Of a stretch of DNA of 64,000 bases, positions 43,572 through 52,551 are shown one piece after another. Source of the stretch: Salinicoccus albus DSM 19776 (GTDB lineage: Bacteria; Bacillota; Bacilli; Staphylococcales; Salinicoccaceae); NCBI RefSeq assembly GCF_000385175.1, contig NZ_ARQJ01000021.1, positions 1 through 64,000 of the forward strand, given 5' to 3'. The position numbers and the translations under genes are program-made. The notes beneath the pieces were generated by a model. It had not been told where the DNA came from. It saw only the letters and a program-made list of their open reading frames with translations, and made no database searches. Every line of letters starts with the position of its first letter. Position 1 is the stretch's first letter.

Positions 43572-44297
43572 ATGGTTTTTACATTGATTTTTATATTATT
43601 GGCAGGATTGCTGATCAAATCGTTTTATACACATTACATATCTGAAAAGAGAAAGTATTTCAGCTTTGATGACCGGCGGTTTACAGATGATGATTACCTG
43701 AAGGTGCAGGATTTGAATATTGGCAGTATTGAACGCGTGTTTTTGTATGTCATGCTGGCGCTTTATATTCTCGCACTTGGGGTTCACCTGTTCATAAACC
43801 CAGTCTGGGCCGTCTGGATCGCTGCATTATTTGTATCAACGATGCTGACGCTGAGTATCGTTGTTGATTTAAAACTGTACACGGTCTCTTATGATAAGAG
43901 TCATTTGGTGATGGTGGCCATTTGGGCAATCGTAATCATTGCTTTGTTCGTATTCCTTTTCATAAGAAGTATCAATGATGTGAACCTTGCTTTTGAAGAT
44001 GATGGGGTCAACCTCACAGGCCAGGACTATATGATTGCTTATGAAGACATCAACAGCGTTGAAATGACAGATGAACTCCCTGATATACCCTTCAACCACA
44101 TTGTGCTTGGGGTTGGCGGACATCTGCACGGTTCGTTTGTAAAAGAGGGGGAGGCATTCAGCATTATGGCCGTTGAAGATCAATCTCAGGAAATGATACG
44201 GATTGATACAGCGCAGGGACCTGTGTATGTGAACGATAAAGATCCGCAGACAACGGCATCGTGGTTTGATGATCTGCAGGCTGCGACCGCGGAATAA
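43572..44297 (+). CDS. Membrane protein of unknown function with C-terminal soluble domain
   Basis: ATG 43572 is chosen because GAGGAGGTG ends eight bases before it. The ~241-residue product has an N-terminal membrane helix, a charged loop (SEKRKYFSFDDRR), three further membrane segments (about 60-135) and a soluble tail of ~105 residues. The tail (YMIAYEDINSVEMTDELP, then DTAQGPVYVNDKDP) resembles bacterial PH-like domains that follow such helices. No family name is certain. It follows the two YwaF copies in the same direction. Confidence 0.7.
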   Translation: MVFTLIFILLAGLLIKSFYTHYISEKRKYFSFDDRRFTDDDYLKVQDLNIGSIERVFLYVMLALYILALGVHLFINPVWAVWIAALFVSTMLTLSIVVDLKLYTVSYDKSHLVMVAIWAIVIIALFVFLFIRSINDVNLAFEDDGVNLTGQDYMIAYEDINSVEMTDELPDIPFNHIVLGVGGHLHGSFVKEGEAFSIMAVEDQSQEMIRIDTAQGPVYVNDKDPQTTASWFDDLQAATAE

Positions 44298-44383
44298 TAC
44301 CTGCATATTGACATGGAAGGCTTTTCATAGAGTAGACTATAGAGGATTCCACAATTTATAAAAACTGACTCGAGGTGCAGAAG

Positions 44384-45163
44384 ATGAATGAGAGAAGTAT
44401 TATTTTCTTTGATATTGACGGGACGCTGCTGGATACGGAAAAGAAACTGCCTGAGTCCACGAAAAAAGCGGTTGGGCAGCTGAAGGCGGATGGTCATATT
44501 GTGGCGATAGCCACCGGACGGGCACCGTTTATGTTTGAAAAGCTGCGGCAGGCGCTGGACATTGATACTTATGTCAGTTTCAATGGTTCCTATGTTGTTT
44601 TAGAAGGTGAAGTCATCCATAAAAACCCATTGGATAAGGAGGCGTTGCTGCAGCTGACAGAAGAGGGACTGGCCAACGACCATCCCGTTGTTTATCTGAG
44701 TGAAGAAGATATGATGTCCAATGTGCCGGAACACGCACATATCAACGAGGGCATTGCATCACTCAAGCTGGGCATGCAGCCGGGCCATGATCCTGAATAC
44801 CATGTGGGCCGTGACCTGTATCAGACACTATTGTTTGCCCCTGAAGGTGAAGGTGCCCAATACACTGAGAAATACGATGCTTTTGACTTTATCAGATGGC
44901 ACCGCGTCTCTTTGGATGTCATCCCCAAAGGCGGATCCAAAGCAAAAGGCATCGCCAAAGTGATTGATACACTCGATATTCCAAAAGAAAGACACTATGC
45001 ATTTGGAGACGGGCCAAATGATAAGGAAATGATGACCGAAGTCTTTAACAGCTATGCAATGGGCAATGCTGTGGATGAAACAAAAAGTCTGGCAAGATAT
45101 ACGACCAAACATGTCGATGAAGGCGGCATCGAATACGGTCTTAAGATGAGCGGTCTGATTTAA
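44384..45163 (+). CDS. Cof-type HAD-IIB phosphatase
   Basis: ATG 44384 with GAGGTG upstream. The ~259-residue protein carries HAD motif I (IIFFDIDGTLLDTEKK), motif II in IVAIATGRAPFMFEKL and the late motifs KGGSKAKGIAKVID and FGDGPNDKEMM. The C2 cap between them places it in the Cof subfamily, which removes phosphate from sugar phosphates, flavins or PLP. Substrate unknown. It is followed by dps but with a separate promoter-sized gap. Confidence 0.9.
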   Translation: MNERSIIFFDIDGTLLDTEKKLPESTKKAVGQLKADGHIVAIATGRAPFMFEKLRQALDIDTYVSFNGSYVVLEGEVIHKNPLDKEALLQLTEEGLANDHPVVYLSEEDMMSNVPEHAHINEGIASLKLGMQPGHDPEYHVGRDLYQTLLFAPEGEGAQYTEKYDAFDFIRWHRVSLDVIPKGGSKAKGIAKVIDTLDIPKERHYAFGDGPNDKEMMTEVFNSYAMGNAVDETKSLARYTTKHVDEGGIEYGLKMSGLI

Positions 45164-45278
45164 TGTTATCTTGAATGACTTGTGTCTTTTTTATGATATC
45201 ATCGTCGGTTTCGGTTTATGCACAGTAAAGCAGGGTAGAGATATATCGACAGAATATTAAAAGGACAGGTGATTGTTG

Positions 45279-45734
45279 ATGGCAAAAACAGACAGCAGGC
45301 AGAAAGTCAGAGAAGCACTAAATTTGCAGGTAGCCAATTTTACAGTTTTATGGACAAAACTCCATAATTACCATTGGTATGTCAAAGGGGACACTTTCTT
45401 CTCTCTCCATGATAAGTTTGAAGAACTTTATACAACTTCAGGTTCCTATGTGGATGAACTTGCTGAGAGATTGCTGGCCATTGGCGGCGGACCGATTGGG
45501 AAACAGTCAGACGCCATTGAAGCGGCAAGCGTAAAAGAAGCTGAATACGATATTGATGGCGGTGAAATGGTTTCACAGGTTGTTGCAGATTTTGACACTG
45601 TGGCCAAAGAGATGGATGAAGGTAAAAAAGCCGCAGAAGAAGCGGGTGATGACCGTACAGCAGACATATTCATCGGCATGATTACCGAAATTGAGAAAAA
45701 TGTATGGATGCTGAAATCATTCCTTGGAAAATAG
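45279..45734 (+). CDS. dps: Dps-type miniferritin
   Basis: ATG 45279 with AGGTG upstream. The 151-residue protein has the four-helix Dps layout and the intersubunit ferroxidase ligands in LHNYHWYVKGDTFFSLHDKFEELY (two histidines, aspartate and glutamate). A second signature is SYVDELAERLLAIGG. It forms a dodecamer that stores iron and removes peroxide, protecting DNA. No obvious PerR box was found in the 110 bases upstream. A strong terminator follows. Confidence 0.93.
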   Translation: MAKTDSRQKVREALNLQVANFTVLWTKLHNYHWYVKGDTFFSLHDKFEELYTTSGSYVDELAERLLAIGGGPIGKQSDAIEAASVKEAEYDIDGGEMVSQVVADFDTVAKEMDEGKKAAEEAGDDRTADIFIGMITEIEKNVWMLKSFLGK

Positions 45735-45750
45735 CAGTTAAAGATCAAAT

Positions 45751-45795
45751 AAGAAGCGGCCAGTCTTCATTTAAGAGACTGGCCGCTTCTTTGTG
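45751..45795. terminator. Bidirectional terminator between dps and the BCCT gene
   Basis: A perfect 16-bp stem (45751-45766 with 45776-45791) with T tracts serves the two convergent genes. Confidence 0.88.
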
Positions 45796-45804
45796 CGGAT
45801 TCAA

Positions 45805-47370
45805 TTACTCCTCTTCCGATTTTCTGACATTGTACTTCCACGCTTTGTCTTCATCTATCATTTTCTTGGCAGCGTATATTGTCAGGAACTGGATGATGAT
45901 GATTGGTATTCCCATGATCCCTGAAACAACTTCAAGCGGTGGCAGACCGCCGATCTGCATCATTGTCAGCGCCAGTGCTGTAATCACGAGGGCGATGAAA
46001 ATTCTCACGAATTTTGAAGGGTCATGCTTACTCATATCATTTTTGCTTGTATATGCCGCGATCGTGAATGTTGTGGAGTCCAGTGTTGTGGTGAGGAATA
46101 TCGTCGCAATGATAATGAACAGAACCATGATGATTTGCCCGTAAGGCAGTGTCTGGAGGATATCTGGTATGACTTCCACCGGTTCGCTATTCTGTACCAT
46201 CCCAAGAATATCAAGCTGTCCATTGGTCTGACGGTGTACACCGACGCCTCCGAGAATGCCTGTCGCAATCCATGACAGGGCTGCCGGCGCAAGCATATAA
46301 GTCAAAATCATTTCCTGGATGGTTCTGCCTTTGGATATCCTGGCTGCAAATATACTGTGCAGCATTGCCCATGTGGCATTGTACGCCATCCAGAAAGTCA
46401 AGTGGCTTTTCATATGGGATGCCTGGTCCATTGCAATAGAATCTGTAAAGAAAGAGAATACCATATAATTACTCAGCAGATGACCCACGGAATCTGTAAA
46501 GTAGTCCATGATGAAAACGCCCGGTCCGACGATAAGTATTAAGATGCCTACAATGCCTGCCAGGTACATATTCCACCGGCTGAGACGCTGTATCCCTTTC
46601 CGGATACCCAGGTAGGCACTTGTAGAAAAGAGTGCGACCCAGATAAGTGTGACGATCAAGGTCATCGTAAACGTCACTTCTGTATTGAGCAGTGAAGCAA
46701 GGTTGGAAGTGATGATCGGAGTCCCCAGTCCAAGTGTGACTGCAGCTCCTGAGAGTATACTTACGAGGAACAGGATATCCAGGATAATCCCTCCGATACC
46801 ATCGGTGAACCTGTCCCCAAATATGACGCGTGTCGCTTCAGAAATACGCATCATCGGTCTTTTTCTTACGTGTATGATATACGCGATGGCCGGGGCTGCC
46901 ATGACAAAGATTGAGAAGACCTGGAAACTCCACAGGTACATTGAATAGGAATTTGCCCATAGCAATGCATCGGCAGAACCAGGTTCAAGACCGAAAGGCG
47001 GGTCATTGGCAACTTGTGTCCATTGAACCATGCCTGTACGCATAATTGTTGAACCCAGCCCCATGCTGATCAGGATGGCAGTATAGGAAAAGAATGAGAA
47101 ATCCGGTTTTTCATCCGGATGGCCGAGCACGACCTTCCCATACTTTGAGAATGCCAGGTACAACCCTGCTGTCAGCATAAGCAGTGCGTACCAGATATAT
47201 CCCCAGCCGAATTGGGTCACAATCTGATCGAATATTCCGTTGAGCAGCTCCATTGATTCTGATTCAAATAAAGCCAGAGGAATACTGATCAGAATAACGA
47301 TGATTATGGCCGGCAGGAAGATTTTTAAATCCAGCGATTTCCAGCCTTTCTTTTTCTGATTTTGGTCCAA
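45805..47370 (-). CDS. Divergent BCCT-family transporter
   Basis: The start is TTG 47370 (second of two in-frame TTG codons), eight bases after GGAGG. The ~521-residue protein has 12 membrane segments and the overall BCCT pattern, including FAARISKGRTIQEMILTYMLAP. Key substrate motifs are altered. The usual GMGxGxxFxGxAEP stretch is SMGLGSTIMRTGMVQW here. The tryptophan-rich helix 8 (WTxFYWAWWxxW) is reduced to WMAYNATWAMLHS. Ordinary glycine betaine transport is therefore doubtful. The substrate may be another zwitterion or a cation. A MarR-family gene is divergently transcribed and may control it. Confidence 0.85.
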   Translation of the reverse strand: MDQNQKKKGWKSLDLKIFLPAIIIVILISIPLALFESESMELLNGIFDQIVTQFGWGYIWYALLMLTAGLYLAFSKYGKVVLGHPDEKPDFSFFSYTAILISMGLGSTIMRTGMVQWTQVANDPPFGLEPGSADALLWANSYSMYLWSFQVFSIFVMAAPAIAYIIHVRKRPMMRISEATRVIFGDRFTDGIGGIILDILFLVSILSGAAVTLGLGTPIITSNLASLLNTEVTFTMTLIVTLIWVALFSTSAYLGIRKGIQRLSRWNMYLAGIVGILILIVGPGVFIMDYFTDSVGHLLSNYMVFSFFTDSIAMDQASHMKSHLTFWMAYNATWAMLHSIFAARISKGRTIQEMILTYMLAPAALSWIATGILGGVGVHRQTNGQLDILGMVQNSEPVEVIPDILQTLPYGQIIMVLFIIIATIFLTTTLDSTTFTIAAYTSKNDMSKHDPSKFVRIFIALVITALALTMMQIGGLPPLEVVSGIMGIPIIIIQFLTIYAAKKMIDEDKAWKYNVRKSEEE

Positions 47371-47536
47371 GCTCAAGCCCTCCTATATGGCATCAATATT
47401 CATAATTAATTTAAATGTTAACATATTTGCAAAGTATATGATTTTAGGATACTTTTATAGATGCAGTAATATAATGTACCCAAGCAATATTAAAATAATG
47501 CACAGTGATCACAGAAATCAGGCAGGAGGCATTCGC

Positions 47537-47980
47537 ATGTCCGATGATAATGACAATCGCAGTCTTTCTTTAAAACTCTATGTAGTGCTGCATCATGCAT
47601 TTACTGCAGTGCAGACGGAAGCATTCAAAGACATGAAAAGATATAATTTGAATCCAACCGAATTTGCGGTTCTTGAACTGCTTTATAATAAAGGCCCCCA
47701 GCAGGTTCAGCAGATTGGAGAAAAAGTGCTCATTACATCCAGTTCAATCACTTACGTGGTAAATAATCTGGTTAAAAGCGGACTGGTATTAAAAGAGAAA
47801 TATGAAATGGATAAGAGAGTGTCGTATGTATCTCTGACGAAAACCGGTCAGAACCTGATGGATGAAATCTTTCCACAACATGCTGAGCGCCTTGAGCAGG
47901 TAACCAAGGGACTGGATGCACAGGAAAAGGAAGTAATGATAGAAATGCTCAAAAATCTGGGGAAAATTCAGGATAAGTAA
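47537..47980 (+). CDS. MarR-family regulator
   Basis: ATG 47537 is placed seven bases after AGGAGG; the open frame begins 50 codons earlier without a ribosome binding site. The 147-residue protein shows the MarR winged helix (VQQIGEKVLITSSSITYVVNNLVKSGLV with the wing YEMDKRVSYVSLTKTG). It resembles the MhqR/YusO group, which senses quinones or other electrophiles; one cysteine-free sensor region suggests direct ligand binding. It is divergent from the BCCT gene and is the most likely local regulator of it. Confidence 0.88.
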   Translation: MSDDNDNRSLSLKLYVVLHHAFTAVQTEAFKDMKRYNLNPTEFAVLELLYNKGPQQVQQIGEKVLITSSSITYVVNNLVKSGLVLKEKYEMDKRVSYVSLTKTGQNLMDEIFPQHAERLEQVTKGLDAQEKEVMIEMLKNLGKIQDK

Positions 47981-48014
47981 ACACAGCCGGCGCTTAAACC
48001 GGCTGTGTTTTTTT
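47981..48014. terminator. Intrinsic terminator shared by convergent genes
   Basis: ACACAGCCGG pairs with CCGGCTGTGT, followed by seven T residues. On the minus strand it overlaps the end of mntR. Confidence 0.88.
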
Positions 48015-48672
48015 ACGATGATATGATTTCCACGAAAAGATATTGGGCGATGGTCTGGGAAATCTGGATCGTTTCCTTACTGGAGATATGGTGTACTGTC
48101 ATCAAATCCAAAGAGATGTCCCTGCTAGTGACAATGATTGAATCACCAATATTCAAATCATGGTTTCTGAAATACTGGAGCAGTTTCTCGTCATCGACAA
48201 TGCGGGAAATTTTAACAGGCGTGTCGACTTCAACTTCTGGAAGATGCAATGTTTTGACTTCCTGTGCTTCCATACTGTCGACAGGTATTGCTCCGCCGTG
48301 GGGACAGTATTCAGGAAAATTGAGGTATGTCTCGAGCTTGTCTGCCAGTACAGTGCTGGTTGAATGTTCAAGCAGTTCGGCTTCGGGATGGACTTTGTTG
48401 ATGTCAAACCCAAGATGTTTCACAAGGAACACCTCCCATAACCGATGTTTTCTGATCAGTTTTTTGGCATATTCCGTCCCTTTCGGTGTCAATTTGCTGC
48501 CTTTATACGGAGTGTAGACGACCCAGCCGGCTTTGACAAGACTGTTCATCATCTCGGTTACTGTAGGCGGGGATATGCCAAGACGGTTGGCGATTTCTTT
48601 GTTCGGCACCTGTTCTGTCCTGCCTCCGAGTTCAAATAATATCTTCAAATAATCTTCTTTGGTCGGACTCAT
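48013..48672 (-). CDS. mntR: DtxR-family manganese regulator (MntR/SirR)
   Basis: ATG 48672 (MSPTKEDYLKILFELGG) follows GGAGTG; a GTG nine bases earlier is less well placed. The 219-residue protein has an N-terminal winged helix (NKEIANRLGISPPTVTEMMNSLVKAGWV). The metal-binding dimer domain carries conserved ligands (HRLWEVFLVKHLG, EAELLEHS, CPHG) and a C-terminal FeoA-like domain follows. With Mn(II) or Fe(II) bound, such proteins repress manganese uptake. The adjacent mntABCD operon, with two matching operators, is the obvious target. Confidence 0.93.
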   Translation of the reverse strand: MSPTKEDYLKILFELGGRTEQVPNKEIANRLGISPPTVTEMMNSLVKAGWVVYTPYKGSKLTPKGTEYAKKLIRKHRLWEVFLVKHLGFDINKVHPEAELLEHSTSTVLADKLETYLNFPEYCPHGGAIPVDSMEAQEVKTLHLPEVEVDTPVKISRIVDDEKLLQYFRNHDLNIGDSIIVTSRDISLDLMTVHHISSKETIQISQTIAQYLFVEIISS

Positions 48673-48721
48673 AATGTTCACTCCGTTTTCTGATATCAGT
48701 TCCCATTATGAGTCAAGATAT

Positions 48722-49813
48722 CTAAACAGGCAAATCATACTTCTCACGGGTATAATGGGTATATTCTTCACCGAGTTCGGTGAGAGTGTAATGTTCGTTT
48801 GTCCGTGTAACATAATTGTTGAATATAAGATATTTCATATGTTTATCAAACTTCCCGGCATTGAAATGGAAGTGTGATATAATCTCACTTTTTGTCAAAC
48901 TTTGATGGGACTCCTCGTTCATCAGCATAAGAATCATGGCTCTGTTGAATTCACGTTTTTGATTTAGCGATCTGATTTTTCTGCTGACGAACCCATTCGG
49001 ATTCAGAAGAAAAACAATGATGAACGTAATGAATGCAACAAACGAAGTGACTCCGGCAATCGACAGATCATAGGTGATACCGATGAAATAGCCGGAAACA
49101 CTGTTGATGACTGCGAACAACATGGAACACCATATCATCGTTGCCAGCCGTTTGACGAGCAGATAGGCAGTCAGTGCAGGTGCCACAAAGAAGTTTATCA
49201 CCAATATTGAACCGACCGCGTCAAATGCTGTTACTGCTGTAACTGAAACCAGCGTCATCAGAATATAGTAAATCAATGTTGTTGAGAAACCGGCGATAAA
49301 GGCAAATTTCGGATCAAATGAGGAAACTTTCAACTCTTTGTAAAATATGATGATAAATAACAGATTGATCAGCAGAATGATGGACATCTGCAAGAGTGCG
49401 CTTGGAATACTCCAGCTGAAGATTTCGGTACGGGTGAATGGTGCAAAGATAACTTCTCCCATCAGGACAATACCCGTATCCAGATGTACATCGGCGGCAT
49501 ACTTGGATATCAGAATGATTGCTGCTGCAAATAATGCAGTGAAAACAATGCCGATTGATGCATCCGGGCGGATCAGCCGGGTTTTTGAAAGAACTTCTAT
49601 GATGTAAACCGTCAATACACCGGCGATGCTTGCACCAAGAATAAGCCATGGCGAACGGAGATCATTTGTGATAAAGAAAGCGAGTACAATACCGAGCAGG
49701 ATCGTATGACTGATTGCATCAGTGGTCATCGCCAGAGAACGCAGCACCAGAAATACGCCGAGTAAACTTGTGGCAAGTGCAGTAACAATCAGGACCAGTA
49801 ATACTTCAATCAT
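48722..49813 (-). CDS. mntD: Manganese ABC transporter permease with C-terminal winged helix
   Basis: The 363-residue protein has nine membrane segments of the ABC-3 family (LVLRSLAMTTDAISHTILLG, FDAVGSILVINFFVAPALTAYLL). A cytoplasmic tail of about 80 residues follows (REFNRAMILMLMNEESHQSL, then LTELGEEYTHY) and looks like a winged helix. Bacillus subtilis MntC has a comparable extension. The tail could sense metal or regulate gating. It overlaps the other permease gene by eight bases. Symbol assigned by operon order. Confidence 0.88.
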   Translation of the reverse strand: MIEVLLVLIVTALATSLLGVFLVLRSLAMTTDAISHTILLGIVLAFFITNDLRSPWLILGASIAGVLTVYIIEVLSKTRLIRPDASIGIVFTALFAAAIILISKYAADVHLDTGIVLMGEVIFAPFTRTEIFSWSIPSALLQMSIILLINLLFIIIFYKELKVSSFDPKFAFIAGFSTTLIYYILMTLVSVTAVTAFDAVGSILVINFFVAPALTAYLLVKRLATMIWCSMLFAVINSVSGYFIGITYDLSIAGVTSFVAFITFIIVFLLNPNGFVSRKIRSLNQKREFNRAMILMLMNEESHQSLTKSEIISHFHFNAGKFDKHMKYLIFNNYVTRTNEHYTLTELGEEYTHYTREKYDLPV

Positions 49814-50690
49814 ATTGATCTTCCCCCAGCTTTCCCTTATGAGCTCCTCTTCTTAAAATCCCCTTCGGTGATAAAAATATCGAAAGTACTAAAATAGCTG
49901 ACAGGGAAAGTATAATCGCAGGCCCCGTGGCGATATTCTCTCCGGCCGTGCTGATATATGTTCCGGTAAAGGCAGCCGTTGCTCCTGAGAATCCTCCAAT
50001 CAGCAGTACGACAGGAAAACGGTTTGACCAAAGCTGACCGATGACGGCCGGAGCAATGAGTATATTGACGATGAGTACTGCACCTACAGCTTTAAGTCCT
50101 GTCGCAATTACCAGGATTGTGATTGTCAGGATCAGAAGGTTCATAAAATTTTCGTTAATGCCTATCGTTCTGCTGAATACAGGGTCAAAGATATATATCC
50201 TTATCTGATGGTAAAAGATTATAAATAATAATAGGCTGATTGCTGAAGCGATGATGATCAGGTACACATCACTGCTCAGCATGTACGCGGCCTGGCCAAA
50301 AATATAATCATTCAGACCCTGTGTACCTCCGTAATCCGGGTTGCCCTGGACAAAGCTCATAAGCGCCATGCCAAGCCCAAAAAAGGAAGAAAGTATGAGC
50401 GCCAAAGCACCATCCAGAGTAACTTTTGAATGCTTGGTGATCATCTGTATGGAAAAGAAAGCGATAATTCCCAGAATAATCGCACCGAGAGCTAATGTAA
50501 AAGTCTCGCGTATCCCAATCAGCATGAAGGAGAGGACGACCCCTGGAAAAGTTGCATGTCCGATAGCATCACCAATCAGGCTCTGCCCCTTCATCACACT
50601 GATTGTACCTGCCAGCCCGCCAGTAAAAGCCAGCACCATAGTGCCGATTGCAACAATAAGGAATGTAAAACTCGTTAAGACATCCATCAT
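49806..50690 (-). CDS. mntC: Manganese ABC transporter permease
   Basis: A 294-residue ABC-3 permease with eight or nine helices. It contains GGLAGTISVMKGQSLIGDAIGHATFPGVVLSF and GLKAVGAVLIVNILIAPAVIGQL, the conserved family segments. With its partner it forms a heterodimeric channel for Mn(II). AAAGGTG within the end of the ATPase gene serves as its ribosome binding site, so it is co-translated. It is shorter than the other permease and has no soluble tail. Symbol by position. Confidence 0.9.
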   Translation of the reverse strand: MMDVLTSFTFLIVAIGTMVLAFTGGLAGTISVMKGQSLIGDAIGHATFPGVVLSFMLIGIRETFTLALGAIILGIIAFFSIQMITKHSKVTLDGALALILSSFFGLGMALMSFVQGNPDYGGTQGLNDYIFGQAAYMLSSDVYLIIIASAISLLLFIIFYHQIRIYIFDPVFSRTIGINENFMNLLILTITILVIATGLKAVGAVLIVNILIAPAVIGQLWSNRFPVVLLIGGFSGATAAFTGTYISTAGENIATGPAIILSLSAILVLSIFLSPKGILRRGAHKGKLGEDQYD

Positions 50691-50691
50691 A

Positions 50692-51411
50692 TCAATTCAC
50701 CTTTTCGCGATACGCTTTTTCGATGTTTTCTTCAGTAAACACTGTCTCAACCGCTCCAGCAGCGATTAATGATTTATTAAGGATGATTGCATGATCGAAA
50801 TATTCCCCTACAGTGTCAAGCTGATGATGGACGATGACGAAAGTCTTTCCTGACTGCTGAAGATGCCTGATGACTTCGATGATCAGATTTTCTGTAGTCA
50901 CATCGATGCCTTGGAGGGGTTCATCCATCACATAGATTTCAGCATCCTGTGCAATTGCACGTGCAAGAAAAGCCCTTTGACGCTGGCCGCCCGAGAGTTC
51001 TGATATTTGACGATCTTTAAATGCTTCGATCCGCATCGTTTTCAGCGCTTCGAGTGCCATTTCCCTGTCTTTGGCATTTGGACGTTTAATCCATCCTTTA
51101 TGCACATAACGTCCCATGAGCACAACGTCAAATACCGTTGCAGGAAAATCCCAGTTCACTTCACCTTTTTGCGGGACATAGGCAATCTTCTTAAGTTCAT
51201 GTTTATCTTTACTGCCATTGATTTTCACCTCACCGGATAAGGGCTTGATGAGCTGCATCATTGTTTTTATCATTGTGGATTTACCGGCTCCGTTCGGACC
51301 GACAATGGCAGTACAGCTGTTTTTGGGGATATCCAGGCTGATATGCCACAAGACGGGTTTTTCCTGATAGGCTGCGTTTAAATTTTTAATGGTAATAATA
51401 TTTTCAGTCAT
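50692..51411 (-). CDS. mntB: Manganese ABC transporter ATPase
   Basis: ATG 51411 (MTENIITIKNLNAAYQEKPV) follows AGAGG inside the end of the binding-protein gene. The 239-residue ATPase has Walker A GPNGAGKST, signature LSGGQRQRAFLARAIA and Walker B IYVMDEPLQGID. It is typical of the ZnuC/MntB group that powers uptake of Mn, Zn or Fe. The operon order, its operators and the adjacent mntR gene favour manganese. Confidence 0.92.
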   Translation of the reverse strand: MTENIITIKNLNAAYQEKPVLWHISLDIPKNSCTAIVGPNGAGKSTMIKTMMQLIKPLSGEVKINGSKDKHELKKIAYVPQKGEVNWDFPATVFDVVLMGRYVHKGWIKRPNAKDREMALEALKTMRIEAFKDRQISELSGGQRQRAFLARAIAQDAEIYVMDEPLQGIDVTTENLIIEVIRHLQQSGKTFVIVHHQLDTVGEYFDHAIILNKSLIAAGAVETVFTEENIEKAYREKVN

Positions 51412-51415
51412 AAGT

Positions 51416-52336
51416 TCAATCCTCTGCAAGATGGTTAACGATTGTATCAATATTGTGTTCGTACATACCGATATAGGTCTCCCCTGCTTCGCCCGCTTCT
51501 CCTAATGAATCAGAGTATAGCGCTTCGTCTTCGCCGCTCACCACTTCCACTTCCTGACCGCGGGAATTGACAATCTCCTCAAGGCGGCGCATCTGGTCAG
51601 GGTTGGTTGTGGTCTCTACGAAAATGGCGCTGATGTTATTTTCAATGATAATGTCCGCGGTTTCATTGATGACGCTGTTGGATACTTCGGATTCAGTGGA
51701 AATCCCCTGCGGTGCATGCACCTCAAGGTCATTGGCCTCACTTAGATAGCCGAATGCATCATGGGGAGTGATCAATATTCTCGATTCCTCAGGTATTTCT
51801 TCTATGCGGTCAGTCACGTACTGATCGAGTTCATCGAGTGCTTCGAAATAGTCATCCAGGTTTGTCTGAAAAGCTTCTTCATGTTCGGGCGCAGCATTCG
51901 AAAGTTCATTTTTTACTATGGTCATGGCTGTTTTATACATATCAATGTTAAACCAGAAATGAGGATCGGTCTCTCCGCCTTCCTCCGTTTCAAGCTGCTC
52001 GTCTTCAAAATTTTCTCCGACTGCGGTGCCGTCTGACAGTGCATCCGCCATCCTGCCTTCAAAATTCAAACCCTGATAGAGTAAAATATCTGACTCCGAA
52101 ATGGTTTCAAGATCGCTGGATGTGGGCTGGTATACGTGAGGATCTTCGCCGGCGGGTATGATAAGTTCCGTATCAAAAGCATCGACGCCGTCGTCTATGA
52201 CCCGGACCATGTCATGCAGAAACGTTGTGGACACAGCCACATTATTGTCGTTCTCAGAAGTTTCAGCATTGCCGCCTCCGCTGCATCCGGCAGTCAAAAG
52301 CAATACTGACCATGCTAAAAATATTAGCTTTTTCAT
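51416..52336 (-). CDS. mntA: Manganese-binding lipoprotein
   Basis: ATG 52336 (MKKLIFLAWSVLLLTAGCSGG) follows GGAGGA; the lipobox is LLTAGCS. The ~306-residue cluster A-I binding protein shows two histidine ligands in EDPHVYQPT and DPHFWFN. Acidic ligands lie in the C-terminal lobe (HAPQGISTESEVSN, AIFVETTTN). No histidine-rich zinc loop is present, only a short acidic stretch, so Mn(II) rather than Zn(II) is favoured. It is the first gene of the operon and sits directly behind the paired DtxR-type operators. Confidence 0.92.
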   Translation of the reverse strand: MKKLIFLAWSVLLLTAGCSGGGNAETSENDNNVAVSTTFLHDMVRVIDDGVDAFDTELIIPAGEDPHVYQPTSSDLETISESDILLYQGLNFEGRMADALSDGTAVGENFEDEQLETEEGGETDPHFWFNIDMYKTAMTIVKNELSNAAPEHEEAFQTNLDDYFEALDELDQYVTDRIEEIPEESRILITPHDAFGYLSEANDLEVHAPQGISTESEVSNSVINETADIIIENNISAIFVETTTNPDQMRRLEEIVNSRGQEVEVVSGEDEALYSDSLGEAGEAGETYIGMYEHNIDTIVNHLAED

Positions 52337-52375
52337 AATTTGCTCCTCCATAAGTAAGTTTAGATATCTATAATT

Positions 52376-52414
52376 ATTAGGGTATCCTAAATTTATTAAT
52401 TAGGCAACCCTAAA
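52376..52414. promoter_or_regulatory. Two MntR/SirR-type operators
   Basis: ATTAGGGTATCCTAAAT (52376-52392) and TTAGGCAACCCTAAA (52400-52414) both have the TTAGG-n4-CCTAA form known from staphylococcal SirR and related DtxR sites. They lie 40-80 bases before mntA. Confidence 0.75.
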
Positions 52415-52447
52415 TTGAAAACAGCCATTATATGACTGCATAAAAAT

Positions 52448-52477
52448 GCCCTTCTCGTAATTGAATACGAGAAGGGC
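52448..52477. terminator. Intrinsic terminator
   Basis: GCCCTTCTCGTA pairs perfectly with TACGAGAAGGGC around ATTGAA. It is placed after the minus-strand hemerythrin-like gene and insulates the mnt promoter. Confidence 0.8.
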
Positions 52478-52551
52478 TATTCTATGCAGATAAGTGCTCA
52501 AAGCGGGGAATGTTCCTTCATGTGGGAATATGAACCAGTCTTTGTATGCTG

